From JAKACA01 sp963735115 (GTDB lineage Bacteria > Actinomycetota > Acidimicrobiia > Acidimicrobiales > Bog-793): 64,000 nucleotides of DNA. The stretch is taken from positions 930,001 through 994,000 of the forward strand of contig CAVTJR010000001.1 in the NCBI GenBank assembly GCA_963735115.1. The letters are read 5' to 3'. Shown in pieces: positions 7,664 to 15,457 of the stretch. The notes under the pieces are model-generated. The model was not told the origin of the DNA. It saw only the letters and a list, made by a program, of their open reading frames with translations, and did not search any database. Every line of letters begins with the position of its first letter. Position 1 is the stretch's first letter. The translations under genes and the position numbers were made by a program.

Positions 7664-9643
7664 TCACATCTTGGCGAGATCACCGAACCGAGCGTAATTG
7701 GAGATGAAGCTGAGCTTGGCGAGACCGGTAGGACCGTTGCGGTGCTTGGCGATGAGGAGCTCGGCGACGCCCCGATCGGCCGAGTCCGGGTTGTAGATCT
7801 CGTCCCGGTAGATGAACATGACGACGTCGGCGTCCTGCTCGATCGCTCCACTGTTGTGGGAGATGACGCCGTTGGCAACAAAGCTGTGCGTGCCGGGCAC
7901 GTAGGCGTCGAAGACCTCCTCGTCGCCAGCGGGCACGACCTCCTGCACGGCCTCCCAGGCGACACCGGCCTGAGGGCGCGTGGTGGATGCACGGGTGAGC
8001 TGTCGTGCCGCCAGCGCTGTCGGGGCGCCACCGGTGCCGCCGCCAGATGCTCTGCCCGCCGCAGTGGAGGAGACTGGCAGCGACAAAGGGCGGTCGGAGG
8101 AGAAGTCGGCGACGGCGACGGGAACGCCGGGGGAGAGCTGGCTCACACAGGTCCAGCCGTCCGCCGTCAGTAGTGGGTGGTTTGCCGTCGCCCGCAACAG
8201 CTGGCCGCCTGCGAGACGAACGGCGAACACCGGTCTCGTGCCCGTCGCCCACGCCTGCACCATGACGGAGGGGATGAGGCGGTAATCCTCGTCGAGTGAC
8301 CACACCTGCACGTTGACCTCGCCGGCGCCCGCCAGCTCACCGATCGTGAGAGGGGAAGCCCCACCGGCAAGAGAAACGACCGTGTCGCCCGTCAGGCACT
8401 CGCGGAGGTCGGCGAGCATCGGGCGCTTGTCGGCCCGAGACTCGAGGTTGCGCGACAGCTGGCTGAGGGCGACGACTGGAATCTGCAGCTCTCGTGCCAG
8501 GATCTTGAGGCCGCGCGAGATCTCCGAAATCTCCACCTGGCGGCTCTCGGCGGAGGATCGCCCGGTCATGAGCTGCAGATAGTCGACGACGACGAGCCCC
8601 AGCCCGCCTTCGGCGCTCTTCATCCGCCGAGCCTTGGCTCGGATGTCCATGACCGTGACGTTGGGGTTGTCGTCGATGTAGAGCGGCGACGTCCCGATGC
8701 GTCCGATGGCGCCGGCGATCTTGGACCAGTCACTCTCGACGAGCTTCCCGTTGCGGAGGCGACCGGCGTCGACGCGCGCCTCGGCACACAGCACGCGCTG
8801 GGCGAGCTCGAGATGGCTCATCTCGAGCGAAAAGAACAGCACCGGCACCCCGATGCGGGCGGCGTGGGCCGCCAGCCCGAGGGCGAACGCCGTCTTCCCC
8901 ATGGAAGGCCGCGCACCGACGACGACGAGGTTCGACGGCTGCAGTCCGTAGAGCTCATGATCGAGGTCCTGGTAACCCGTGGCGACTCCGGTGATCGTCT
9001 CGCCAAGGTTGGCGAGATACTCGAGGTGGTCGAGGCTCTCGGCCAATAGGTCCTTCAGTGACCGCGTCGAGTCGCTAGAGCGGCGCTGTGCCACGTCGAA
9101 CACCATCGCCTCGGCCCGATCGACCGCAGCGACGACATCGGCAGGCAGCTCGTAGCCGATCTCGGCGATCTCGTAGGCGACGCCGATGAGCCGGCGGAGC
9201 ACGGCGTGCTCTTGCACGATGCGGGCATACCGGCTGGCGCTCGAGATGGCGGGCGTGTTCGCCTGCAAGGAGATGAGAGCGGAGGCGCCGCCGGAGGCCT
9301 CCAAACTTCCATGGCGTCGCATCTCCTCGGCGACGGTGACGGCGTCGGCAGGTTCCCCCCGAGCGTAGAGCGCCGTGACGGCGGAGAAGATGTGGGCATG
9401 CGACGGCTTGTAGAAGTCGTCTGCCGAGACCTCTTCCACGGCTACCGCGATGGCATCACGTGACAGCAGCATCGCCCCGAGGAGTGACTCCTCCGCCTCG
9501 AAGCTGTGCGGCGGGATGCGGCTGATGGACGTCCCGGCACCGCCGGGGCCGCCCCTGCCGACATCGCCGCCGGCGTCCGTCAATCCCGAGCGCGGGCGAC
9601 GCTGCTGGCGGGAGGAGTTGGGGATGGGAGGGACGGTCGCCAT
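7664..9643 (-). CDS. dnaB: Replicative DNA helicase DnaB with mini-intein
   Basis: Precursor of 659 residues: a 477-residue DnaB helicase interrupted by a 182-residue intein at 7853-8398. The N-terminal DnaB domain starts at PPHSFEAEESLLGAML, and the RecA-like ATPase has a Walker A of GARPSMGKTAF and a downstream VVVDYLQLM Walker B-like segment. The intein sits in the highly conserved DLRE/SGAIEQDADVV segment, so splicing is needed to make active helicase. The ATG at 9643 has GAGG upstream; earlier in-frame codons lack family similarity. It lies downstream of rpsF-ssb-rpsR-rplI, an arrangement shared with mycobacteria. It is convergent with ku. Confidence 0.95.
   Translation of the reverse strand: MATVPPIPNSSRQQRRPRSGLTDAGGDVGRGGPGGAGTSISRIPPHSFEAEESLLGAMLLSRDAIAVAVEEVSADDFYKPSHAHIFSAVTALYARGEPADAVTVAEEMRRHGSLEASGGASALISLQANTPAISSASRYARIVQEHAVLRRLIGVAYEIAEIGYELPADVVAAVDRAEAMVFDVAQRRSSDSTRSLKDLLAESLDHLEYLANLGETITGVATGYQDLDHELYGLQPSNLVVVGARPSMGKTAFALGLAAHAARIGVPVLFFSLEMSHLELAQRVLCAEARVDAGRLRNGKLVESDWSKIAGAIGRIGTSPLYIDDNPNVTVMDIRAKARRMKSAEGGLGLVVVDYLQLMTGRSSAESRQVEISEISRGLKILARELQIPVVALSQLSRNLESRADKRPMLADLRECLTGDTVVSLAGGASPLTIGELAGAGEVNVQVWSLDEDYRLIPSVMVQAWATGTRPVFAVRLAGGQLLRATANHPLLTADGWTCVSQLSPGVPVAVADFSSDRPLSLPVSSTAAGRASGGGTGGAPTALAARQLTRASTTRPQAGVAWEAVQEVVPAGDEEVFDAYVPGTHSFVANGVISHNSGAIEQDADVVMFIYRDEIYNPDSADRGVAELLIAKHRNGPTGLAKLSFISNYARFGDLAKM
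7853..8398 (-). mobile_element. Mini-intein within dnaB
   Basis: A 182-residue intein. It starts with catalytic Cys1 in CLTGDTVV, has the block-B TANHPLLTADG segment with its Thr-xx-His, and ends with the block F/G segments VFDAYVPGTHSF and VISHN. The +1 extein residue is Ser. All splicing residues are present. The space where a homing endonuclease would sit is a short Gly/Ala/Ser/Thr-rich linker, and no LAGLIDADG motif is found. The element can probably splice but not move by itself. Confidence 0.93.
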
Positions 9644-9920
9644 GAGCAGCCTCAGAATGCCCGTTCTCGCCTGGGGGTGGCTAGAGCAAGAACATGTGGA
9701 ATACGGACCACGGCTTGGGGGTAAGCCTGTGGGCAACCTTGTAGAACACACAGCGAGCTCCGGGGCCGCCCCGCCCGCTGCGCCGGGCCGCCCCATCCGG
9801 CCGTCGACGCGGCACCGCCGGCCTCCGGCCGCGCGGCCGCGACGAAGCCAGCGGCCGTCCTACCTCTCCTGCATGCTTCTGCCGGCGAATCACGGAACGG
9901 GTCCATGCCGGCCATCTGCC
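9644..9920. other. dnaB upstream intergenic region
   Basis: A 277-base gap between rplI and dnaB on the minus strand. No gene is supported. It holds several TGTGGA-like words but no clear DnaA box or terminator. Confidence 0.3.
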
Positions 9921-10370
9921 TCAGCCCGCCGGAACGACCTCGACGGTGATGCGGAATTCGACCTCGGGATGAAGCCGGACCCCCACCTCGTGCACCCCGA
10001 TCGAGCGGATGGCCTCCTCGGTCGTGAGTCGGCGACGGTCGAGTGTGACGGCCGCCTGTTGCTGAACGGCCTCGACGACGTCCTGGGTCGTGACGGAGCC
10101 GAAGAGGCGACCCTCCGCACCGGCTCGCGCCGGGATCTTGATCACCATGGGCACGAGCTTTCGCGCCACGGCCTCTGCTCCCTCCCGGTCGCGGGCGTCT
10201 TTCACATCGCGGGAGCGGCGCATCGCCTGGGCCTGCTGCTCGATCTTCGGCGTTGCCGGGATCGCCTGACCGTCTGGGATGAGGCTGTTGCGGGCATACC
10301 CGTCGGCCACGTCGATGATGTCACCACGCTTGCCGAGACCGTTGACGTCGGATCGGAGGACGAGCTTCAT
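9921..10370 (-). CDS. rplI: 50S ribosomal protein bL9
   Basis: A 149-residue bL9 of normal length that binds 23S rRNA at the base of the L1 stalk. The N-terminal domain with GLGKRGDIIDVADGYARN and the long connecting helix are clear; the C-terminal domain carries the LFGSVTTQDV segment. The start ATG overlaps the rpsR stop codon (ATGA), so the two are translationally coupled. In the usual signature the residue after ARN is aromatic, but here it is serine, a mild deviation. It is part of the rpsF-ssb-rpsR-rplI operon. Confidence 0.96.
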   Translation of the reverse strand: MKLVLRSDVNGLGKRGDIIDVADGYARNSLIPDGQAIPATPKIEQQAQAMRRSRDVKDARDREGAEAVARKLVPMVIKIPARAGAEGRLFGSVTTQDVVEAVQQQAAVTLDRRRLTTEEAIRSIGVHEVGVRLHPEVEFRITVEVVPAG

Positions 10371-10835
10371 GACTCGTCCTCTGCGCCCGGCGTCAAGACG
10401 AGCTCCTCCACGTCGAGGTCCTCGTCACCGAGAAGGTCCTCGTCTTCGGGCAGCTCGCCGTCGAGTGTGGCGGCGTCGTCAGCCTCAGGTGCGCCGGGCG
10501 CGTCCGGAGCCGGTGCGCCTCGGCCGCCCCGGCCCGGCCCGCGCGGCGAGGGCCGGTCACTCGTCGTCCGCTGGGTGTAGGGCAGCAGAGCGAGCTCGCG
10601 TGCTGTCTTGATGGCAAGGGCGACATCGCGCTCGGTGTTGGGCGCAATTGCCCGACACTCGACGGGCGCGGATCTTGCCTCGATCAGACATGAACTTTCG
10701 CAGCAAGCCGATCTCCTTGTAGTCAACCCAGGTGATGTGCTCTTTGCAGAAGATGCAGACCTTCTTCTTCCCGCGGCGGGCCGTCTCTTTCGGCGCTCGC
10801 CGCGTCCCACGATCGCGATCATTGTTCCGTGCCAT
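10367..10835 (-). CDS. rpsR: 30S ribosomal protein bS18, with a frameshift and acidic tail
   Basis: The first two thirds read as bS18 of the cysteine-containing type (KKKVCIFCKEH, then the RKFMSDRGKIRARRVSGNCAQ segment). Just after that the frame is lost. The rest of bS18 (RDVALAIKTARELALLPYT) continues in the next frame. Dropping one base near 10633 restores a perfect bS18 junction reading CAQHQRDVALAIK. Since the gene is essential, an error in the sequence is the simplest explanation; programmed frameshifting is the alternative. After ALLPYT the restored frame runs on for about 70 residues, first Arg/Gly/Pro-rich and then strongly acidic (ELPEDEDLLGDEDLDVEE), which is not normal for bS18. 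The start overlaps the ssb stop by one base and the end overlaps rplI by four. Confidence 0.85.
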
Positions 10836-11305
10836 CAGAACGGCTCCTCGTCATAGCTCGCATAGGGTGCCTCCGCCTCAGGAGTCGATGGGCGCGCCGC
10901 CGGAGCGGCCGGCCGGCCGCCTCCGCCTTCGCCGGGGCCCTTCCGCTCGTTCTTCGTGACGACGGCGCTCGCCCAACGCAGACTGGGGCCGAGCTCGTCG
11001 GCGACGACCTCCACCTTCGAGCGCTTCTCGTTATCGCTCGTCTCCCAGCTGCGCTGCTCCAGCCGGCCTGTCACGATGACCCGCGAGCCACGACGCAAGC
11101 TCTCGCTGGCGTTCTCGGCAAGCTCTCGCCAGCACACAACGTCGAAGAATGACGTTGCCTCTTCCCACTCCTGGGTCTGCCGGTTCTGCCAACGGCGGTT
11201 GACGGCCAAGCCGAAAGTGGTCGTCGGTTGCCCGCTTGGCGTGAAACGGAGCTCAGGGTCGCGCGTGACGTTCCCGACCAGCACGATGGTGTTCCCGTTG
11301 GACAT
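10835..11305 (-). CDS. ssb: Single-stranded DNA-binding protein
   Basis: A 156-residue SSB: an OB-fold over the first 110 residues, beginning with NTIVLVGNVTRDPELRFTPSG and containing the SFFDVVCWRELAENASESL segment. A Gly/Pro/Ala-rich linker follows, then the acidic tip YDEEPF that docks replication and repair partners. AGGAG precedes the ATG by a good distance. Its stop codon overlaps the rpsR start (TGATG). It acts at replication forks with DnaB, encoded in the same cluster. Confidence 0.96.
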   Translation of the reverse strand: MSNGNTIVLVGNVTRDPELRFTPSGQPTTTFGLAVNRRWQNRQTQEWEEATSFFDVVCWRELAENASESLRRGSRVIVTGRLEQRSWETSDNEKRSKVEVVADELGPSLRWASAVVTKNERKGPGEGGGGRPAAPAARPSTPEAEAPYASYDEEPF

Positions 11306-11332
11306 TTCAGTTCTCCTGTGTCGTCATGTCGC

Positions 11333-11824
11333 TCAGCTGGCGGCGGGCTCGTCGGCAGAGAAGCCGGAGACGTCCGGGCCAGAGTTCTCGGCGGCTTCTG
11401 CCGCGATCGGCACTGCATGCGCAGCGGCGTCCTTCCCGTCCTCCGCCGAGGCGCCGCCAGACGTGGCTGCTGGCGGCGGGGCGGTGGTGCGAGGCGGTGG
11501 CCGCCGGCGGGCGTGTGAAGCCGCTCGGCCGGCGACATCGTCCGGTTGGCGGATGACCTTGTGGCGAAGTACGGCATCCTCGAGGGCGAGATAACGGTCC
11601 ACATCGGCCATGGCGGCCGGCTCCGCCGTCGCCTCGAGGACGACGTAGTACCCCTCGGAGCGGTGCTTGATCTCGTAGGCGAACGTCCGGCGGCCCCAAT
11701 GGCTGACGCTCCCGGGGGTTCCGCCCTTCGAGCGCACGAGCTCGTGGACACGCTCGATCCGCTGGCGAATATCGCCCTCTTCGAGGTCGACATCGAAAAT
11801 GACCATGACTTCATAAGGCCGCAT
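11333..11824 (-). CDS. rpsF: 30S ribosomal protein bS6
   Basis: About 163 residues. The first 96 form the bS6 domain (MRPYEVMVIFDVDLEEGD, then the WGRRTFAYEIKHRSEGYYVVL segment), and a 65-residue Ala/Pro/acidic tail follows. bS6 binds 16S rRNA together with bS18. The ATG at 11824 is chosen because family similarity starts there and GAGGAGG lies upstream; the open frame extends earlier without similarity. First gene of the rpsF-ssb-rpsR-rplI operon. Like its partner bS18, it carries a low-complexity C-terminal extension. Confidence 0.93.
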   Translation of the reverse strand: MRPYEVMVIFDVDLEEGDIRQRIERVHELVRSKGGTPGSVSHWGRRTFAYEIKHRSEGYYVVLEATAEPAAMADVDRYLALEDAVLRHKVIRQPDDVAGRAASHARRRPPPRTTAPPPAATSGGASAEDGKDAAAHAVPIAAEAAENSGPDVSGFSADEPAAS

Positions 11825-11998
11825 AGCGGCATGCACCTCCTCCGGACCCGGCGCCGAGCGCTCGGGGCCCCGGTGCGACCGGGGCAGGGGCAGATAGGAC
11901 TCGGTCATGGTAGCCCACCGCTCCGGTGGCTCCGGCAGCGACGGTGTCCGACACGGCTGGCATCGGTCAAGTATGCGCACGAGGCTGTGTCACGACCG

Positions 11999-12844
11999 TC
12001 AGGACGGGATGACGAGCGCCTCCCGCAACTCGCTCGAGCCGTGGTACGACTCGGCGGCGGAGGGAAAGGCGCCCGTTCGGACGTCTGCGGCATACTGCGA
12101 CACGGCCTTCGTCACGATCGACCCGACGTCGGCGTAGCGGCGCACGAACTTCGGCACCGGGCCCTTCGAGAGCCCAAGCAGGTCGTGCAGCACGAGGACC
12201 TGCCCGTCGCAGCCGGCGCCGGCGCCGATTCCGATTGTCGGGACACTCACGTCCGCCGTAACGCGGTCAGCCACGACGTCCGGCACTCCCTCCAGCACGA
12301 TCGCGAAGCAGCCCGCCTCCGCCAGGGCGACGGCGTCACCCACGAGCACCTCAGCATCGGACACCTGGCGGCCCTGGACCTTGTAGCCACCCATGGCGTG
12401 GACGGACTGCGGCGTGAGCCCCAGATGCGCCATCACGGGTATCTCCGCCTCGATGATCGCCCGGACCACTGGCAACCGGCGCCGCCCGCCCTCGAGCTTC
12501 ACGGCGCCGGCGCCGGCGCGCACGAGCCTGGCAGCGTTGCGCACGGCGTCAAAGACCTCCGTGTGGTAGCTCATCCACGGCAGATCCCCGACGACGAGGG
12601 CCCGCGGTCGGGCGCGCGACACCGCTCCGATGTGGTGCACCATCTCCTCGACCCCGATGCTGAGGGTGTCCTCGTAGCCGAGGACGATCTCAGCGAGCGT
12701 GTCGCCCACAAGGATGATGTCGACTCCGGCGGCGTCGACGAGCCGGGCCCACGGTTCGTCGTAGGCAGTGATCATCACGAGGGGTTCGGCGCCGTCGCGG
12801 CACTTGCGGCCTTGGACCCACGGCACGGTGACGTGCTCACTCAT
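11999..12844 (-). CDS. panB: 3-methyl-2-oxobutanoate hydroxymethyltransferase
   Basis: A 281-residue PanB that makes ketopantoate from 2-oxoisovalerate and methylene-tetrahydrofolate, the first committed step to pantothenate and coenzyme A. Conserved segments include MITAYDEPWARLVDAAGVD (metal/substrate loop), LVVGDLPWMSY, VKLEGG, and VMAHLGLTPQS; the catalytic glutamate lies in FAIVLEGVP. Length is slightly above the usual 265. The ATG at 12844 has GGGAGA upstream; the open frame runs further without similarity. No other pan genes are in the window. Confidence 0.95.
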   Translation of the reverse strand: MSEHVTVPWVQGRKCRDGAEPLVMITAYDEPWARLVDAAGVDIILVGDTLAEIVLGYEDTLSIGVEEMVHHIGAVSRARPRALVVGDLPWMSYHTEVFDAVRNAARLVRAGAGAVKLEGGRRRLPVVRAIIEAEIPVMAHLGLTPQSVHAMGGYKVQGRQVSDAEVLVGDAVALAEAGCFAIVLEGVPDVVADRVTADVSVPTIGIGAGAGCDGQVLVLHDLLGLSKGPVPKFVRRYADVGSIVTKAVSQYAADVRTGAFPSAAESYHGSSELREALVIPS

Positions 12845-12962
12845 GTTGCTCTCCCTTCCGTCCAGCGCCTCACGGCTGCCGGCGGTGTCGTCGGGCCTTT
12901 TCGCTGCCTCCAGCTCGGTGATGCTGCTCGCCAGTCTCTTGCCCCGCAGTCCCCTCGATCGA

Positions 12963-13388
12963 TCAGTTCGGCATTCGCGCCCTGCCCTGCCCGCCGACCG
13001 TGAACATCCGCAGCAGGTGGTTCCAGCAGCAGTCCACACAGACCTCGACCACATAGCACGCAAGCTCGGCGCTGTTGCGGGTGAGCTTCGTGATCTCGCC
13101 TTGTGCCAGCGCCCGTCCACTCGAGGGAAGACGCGGTCCGAAGGCGAACGAGACGTGAACGAGCTCCGACTCCTCGCAGATCGGGCACTTCGTGTTGGTC
13201 TGGCGTCCGAGATTGCGCGCCACTCGCAGCAGTTCGGGCTGGGCGTCACACACGTCGGGGCGGCCGAGCCTGCCGCGGCGGTACTCACGGAGGGCGGACT
13301 CCCGCATCAGCCGGTACTCGATACGCCCGGGGTGCGGCGGGCCGCCCGCACCCCAGAAGCTCTGCGACCCACTGCCGACGCCTGTCAT
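12963..13388 (-). CDS. DUF5318 zinc-ribbon-like actinobacterial protein
   Basis: A 141-residue protein resembling DUF5318. It has a helical N-terminus (YRLMRESALREYRRGRLG), a DVCDAQPELLRVARN segment, then paired cysteines (CPIC and CVDCCW) that could hold zinc. In mycobacteria a similar gene lies close to ino1, padR and rpsF, the same neighbourhood as here. The biochemical role is unknown. The ATG at 13388 has TAGCCT eight bases upstream; that box overlaps the stop codon of the upstream CPBP gene. Confidence 0.75.
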   Translation of the reverse strand: MTGVGSGSQSFWGAGGPPHPGRIEYRLMRESALREYRRGRLGRPDVCDAQPELLRVARNLGRQTNTKCPICEESELVHVSFAFGPRLPSSGRALAQGEITKLTRNSAELACYVVEVCVDCCWNHLLRMFTVGGQGRARMPN

Positions 13389-13396
13389 CGCCAGAC

Positions 13397-13402
13397 AGGC
13401 TA
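13397..13402 (-). promoter_or_regulatory. -10 box of DUF5318 gene, leaderless start
   Basis: TAGCCT on the minus strand, eight bases before the ATG. It overlaps the TAG stop of the preceding gene, so the DUF5318 gene can be read separately. Confidence 0.4.
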
Positions 13403-14581
13403 ATGGGCCGACCACGCTTCCGGCTCTGTTCTCCCGCCGGAGGGAGGAGGCGCTTTCGGTGGCAGGTAGTGCCACCACATCGATGTGAAGACAATCGTGA
13501 GAGGCGTGAGGATGATGATCTCCAACAACAGGAAGTGCCCGAGAAGGAAGAGCCCGGTGTCCCACAGGGCGTGGACGACGACAAATGGGGCCAAACGGCG
13601 GAAGCGGCGGTACACGAGGACACTGACCGTTGCCCAAGCGAGGATGGGAAGGACCCCCCAGCCGTAGTAGAGGTGATAGGAGCCGCGTACCGTCACGGCG
13701 ATGACCACCACCCAGAGCGGTCTCAGGCCGAGCTGCTCCAAGCGCCGCACGAGGTAGCCGAGCACCACCAGCTCCTCGACGACACCGGCGACGACCGCCA
13801 TCGCCACATAGGCGACGCTGTAATAGGCCGGTAGGCCGCCAGTGGCAGGCGAAGGGCCGTGAACGCCGAGGGCGGTCAGCAGGAGGCCGCCGCCGGCGAT
13901 GGGGATGAGGTCACAGAGAACGAAGACCGGCAGCAAAAGGGCGAGATCTGCCCGCATCTGCTTGCGATCGAGCCCGATGGCAGCCGGGCCTCCGTCGCCG
14001 CCCGGCAATGACAGCAAGTAGAGCACGAGGGCGGCGGCGGCCAGCGGCAGCAGCACATCGAGGAGAATGAACGGGAAGCCTGCGCCCGTGTGACCGGCGA
14101 AGAGGATCGGTAGGCGCTTCCCCGGCCCCTCCCCAAGGAGGTAGGCGACAAGCGCCTGCACCGCCGAGACGACGTAGGGGAACGGGAAGATGGCGAGCAC
14201 GATGACGAGCTCGATGACGAGGCGCCGCCGATCCCCTTTTGCAGCAGGCCGTGCGGGCTCGGCGGGCACAGCCGGGCTCGTGAGCGAAGCCGCCGGCGGA
14301 GGCGGGGCGGCGCCGTACGGGGCATCCAGAGGTCCCACTCCGGCTGGGGCACCGCCGGGCAGCCGCTCCCTCCCGGGCGCTTCAGGAGGCGCCGGCGACA
14401 TCGGCGAAGGCTCAACGACGAGCCGGCGAACGAGGGCGGGGCCGACTCCCTCGGGCGGAGAGATCCACCCGGTCCACTTCCAGCCATCCCACCAGCGCCA
14501 AGCCGACCGGCCCCAGGGATCCCGGTACCAACCTGGGTTGGCGGTCCCACCGCTGCCGGGCGGCTGACGGAACTCGGCCAT
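13400..14581 (-). CDS. CPBP-family intramembrane protease-like protein with N-terminal DUF2510-like domain
   Basis: About 393 residues. Residues 14-42 form a Trp-rich DUF2510-like motif (GWYRDPWGRSAWRWWDGW). A long Pro/Ala-rich linker follows, then at least eight membrane helices. The CPBP (Abi/CaaX protease-like) signature is present: VVEELVVLGYLVRRL with the paired glutamates, the SYHLYYGWG segment with the first histidine, and VVVHALWD with the second. All predicted catalytic residues are kept. The substrate is unknown; in bacteria this family includes prenyl-protein protease relatives and bacteriocin self-immunity proteins. The ATG at 14581 has only a weak ribosome binding site (GGTGG). 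Confidence 0.85.
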   Translation of the reverse strand: MAEFRQPPGSGGTANPGWYRDPWGRSAWRWWDGWKWTGWISPPEGVGPALVRRLVVEPSPMSPAPPEAPGRERLPGGAPAGVGPLDAPYGAAPPPPAASLTSPAVPAEPARPAAKGDRRRLVIELVIVLAIFPFPYVVSAVQALVAYLLGEGPGKRLPILFAGHTGAGFPFILLDVLLPLAAAALVLYLLSLPGGDGGPAAIGLDRKQMRADLALLLPVFVLCDLIPIAGGGLLLTALGVHGPSPATGGLPAYYSVAYVAMAVVAGVVEELVVLGYLVRRLEQLGLRPLWVVVIAVTVRGSYHLYYGWGVLPILAWATVSVLVYRRFRRLAPFVVVHALWDTGLFLLGHFLLLEIIILTPLTIVFTSMWWHYLPPKAPPPSGGRTEPEAWSAH

Positions 14582-14649
14582 GTCACCACCAGCGTAGAGG
14601 GCAAGGCGGCAACGAGATGATGACGGCGCCCGGACGTGATTCGTCATCT

Positions 14650-14672
14650 CGACATATCGACACGATATGTCG
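14650..14672. promoter_or_regulatory. PadR operator: perfect 9-bp inverted repeat
   Basis: CGACATATC, five bases, GATATGTCG. It covers the -35 box of padR, so a bound dimer would block transcription; this points to autorepression. It resembles the ATAT/ATGT-type palindromes bound by PadR proteins. Confidence 0.7.
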
Positions 14673-14685
14673 GCCGTGCTACAAT
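14657..14685 (+). promoter_or_regulatory. padR promoter
   Basis: -35 TCGACA at 14657-14662, 17-base spacer, -10 TACAAT at 14680-14685. The GTG start at 14693 is seven bases on, so the transcript should be leaderless. Confidence 0.75.
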
Positions 14686-14692
14686 CACTCCC

Positions 14693-15379
14693 GTGTTGGA
14701 GATGGCGATCCTCGGTCTCTTGAAGCGGCAGCCAATGCACGGCTATGACCTGCGCAAACGTCTCCGTAACGACTTCGGCCTGCTCTCGAGCCTCTCCTTC
14801 GGGTCGCTCTACCCGGCGCTCGCTCGCTTGGAGCACGACGGGGCGGTGCGGGAAGTCGCCGGGGCGCCGCCGACCCCCTCGGCCGAGGTGGTTGCCTTCA
14901 CGGGGTCCTTGGCGGGAGAGCGGGCGGCGTTTCGTGCCCGCCTGGCCGCTCGCAGCAACCCGGCGAGTGCCCGTGCCACTCGCGCCGTCACGAGCTCGAG
15001 GACGCGCAAGGTCTACGAGTTGACTCCGAGCGGAGAGCAGCTCTTCGAGCGGCTCCTCACCGACGACGGAGCGGACGACAAGGACGGGAAGACCTTCGCC
15101 CTCCGCTGGGCCTTCGCCAGGCATTTGACGCCCGATGCCCGCATGCGGTTGCTGGAGCGCCGCAAGCGCCAGCTGGAGGAGCGCCGCTCGCTTGCCTGCC
15201 GGGTGGCCGATTCTCCCCCGCGACCGCTCGATCGCTTCGAGCGCTCCCTCGTCGAGCACTCGAGCGCTGCCGTCCAGTTCGAGTTCGACTGGATCGAACG
15301 CCTCATCGCCGCCGAACGGGCGGCCCGACCCGATAGCAGTGGTGAGTCACGCAGAGAACCAGCAGCCGAGGTGTCGTGA
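14693..15379 (+). CDS. PadR-family transcriptional regulator
   Basis: A 228-residue PadR protein. The winged helix begins at LEMAILGLLKRQPMHGYDL and continues through FGSLYPALARLEHDG; the wing's second strand is RKVYELTPSG. Between them is an unusual insertion of about 45 Ala/Arg-rich residues (SAEVVAFTGSLAGERAAFRA and onward). The C-terminal half is helical and charged, as expected for dimerisation. Start chosen as GTG 14693 from the promoter position. It lies directly upstream of ino1, an association also seen in mycobacteria, so control of inositol phosphate synthesis is a reasonable inference. Confidence 0.9.
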   Translation: MLEMAILGLLKRQPMHGYDLRKRLRNDFGLLSSLSFGSLYPALARLEHDGAVREVAGAPPTPSAEVVAFTGSLAGERAAFRARLAARSNPASARATRAVTSSRTRKVYELTPSGEQLFERLLTDDGADDKDGKTFALRWAFARHLTPDARMRLLERRKRQLEERRSLACRVADSPPRPLDRFERSLVEHSSAAVQFEFDWIERLIAAERAARPDSSGESRREPAAEVS

Positions 15380-15457
15380 CCTCCTCGCCTCCCTGAGTTG
15401 TCACGCAACCTCAGCAAGAGACACGCTCCACACATTGACGAGTCAAAGGAACGACGA

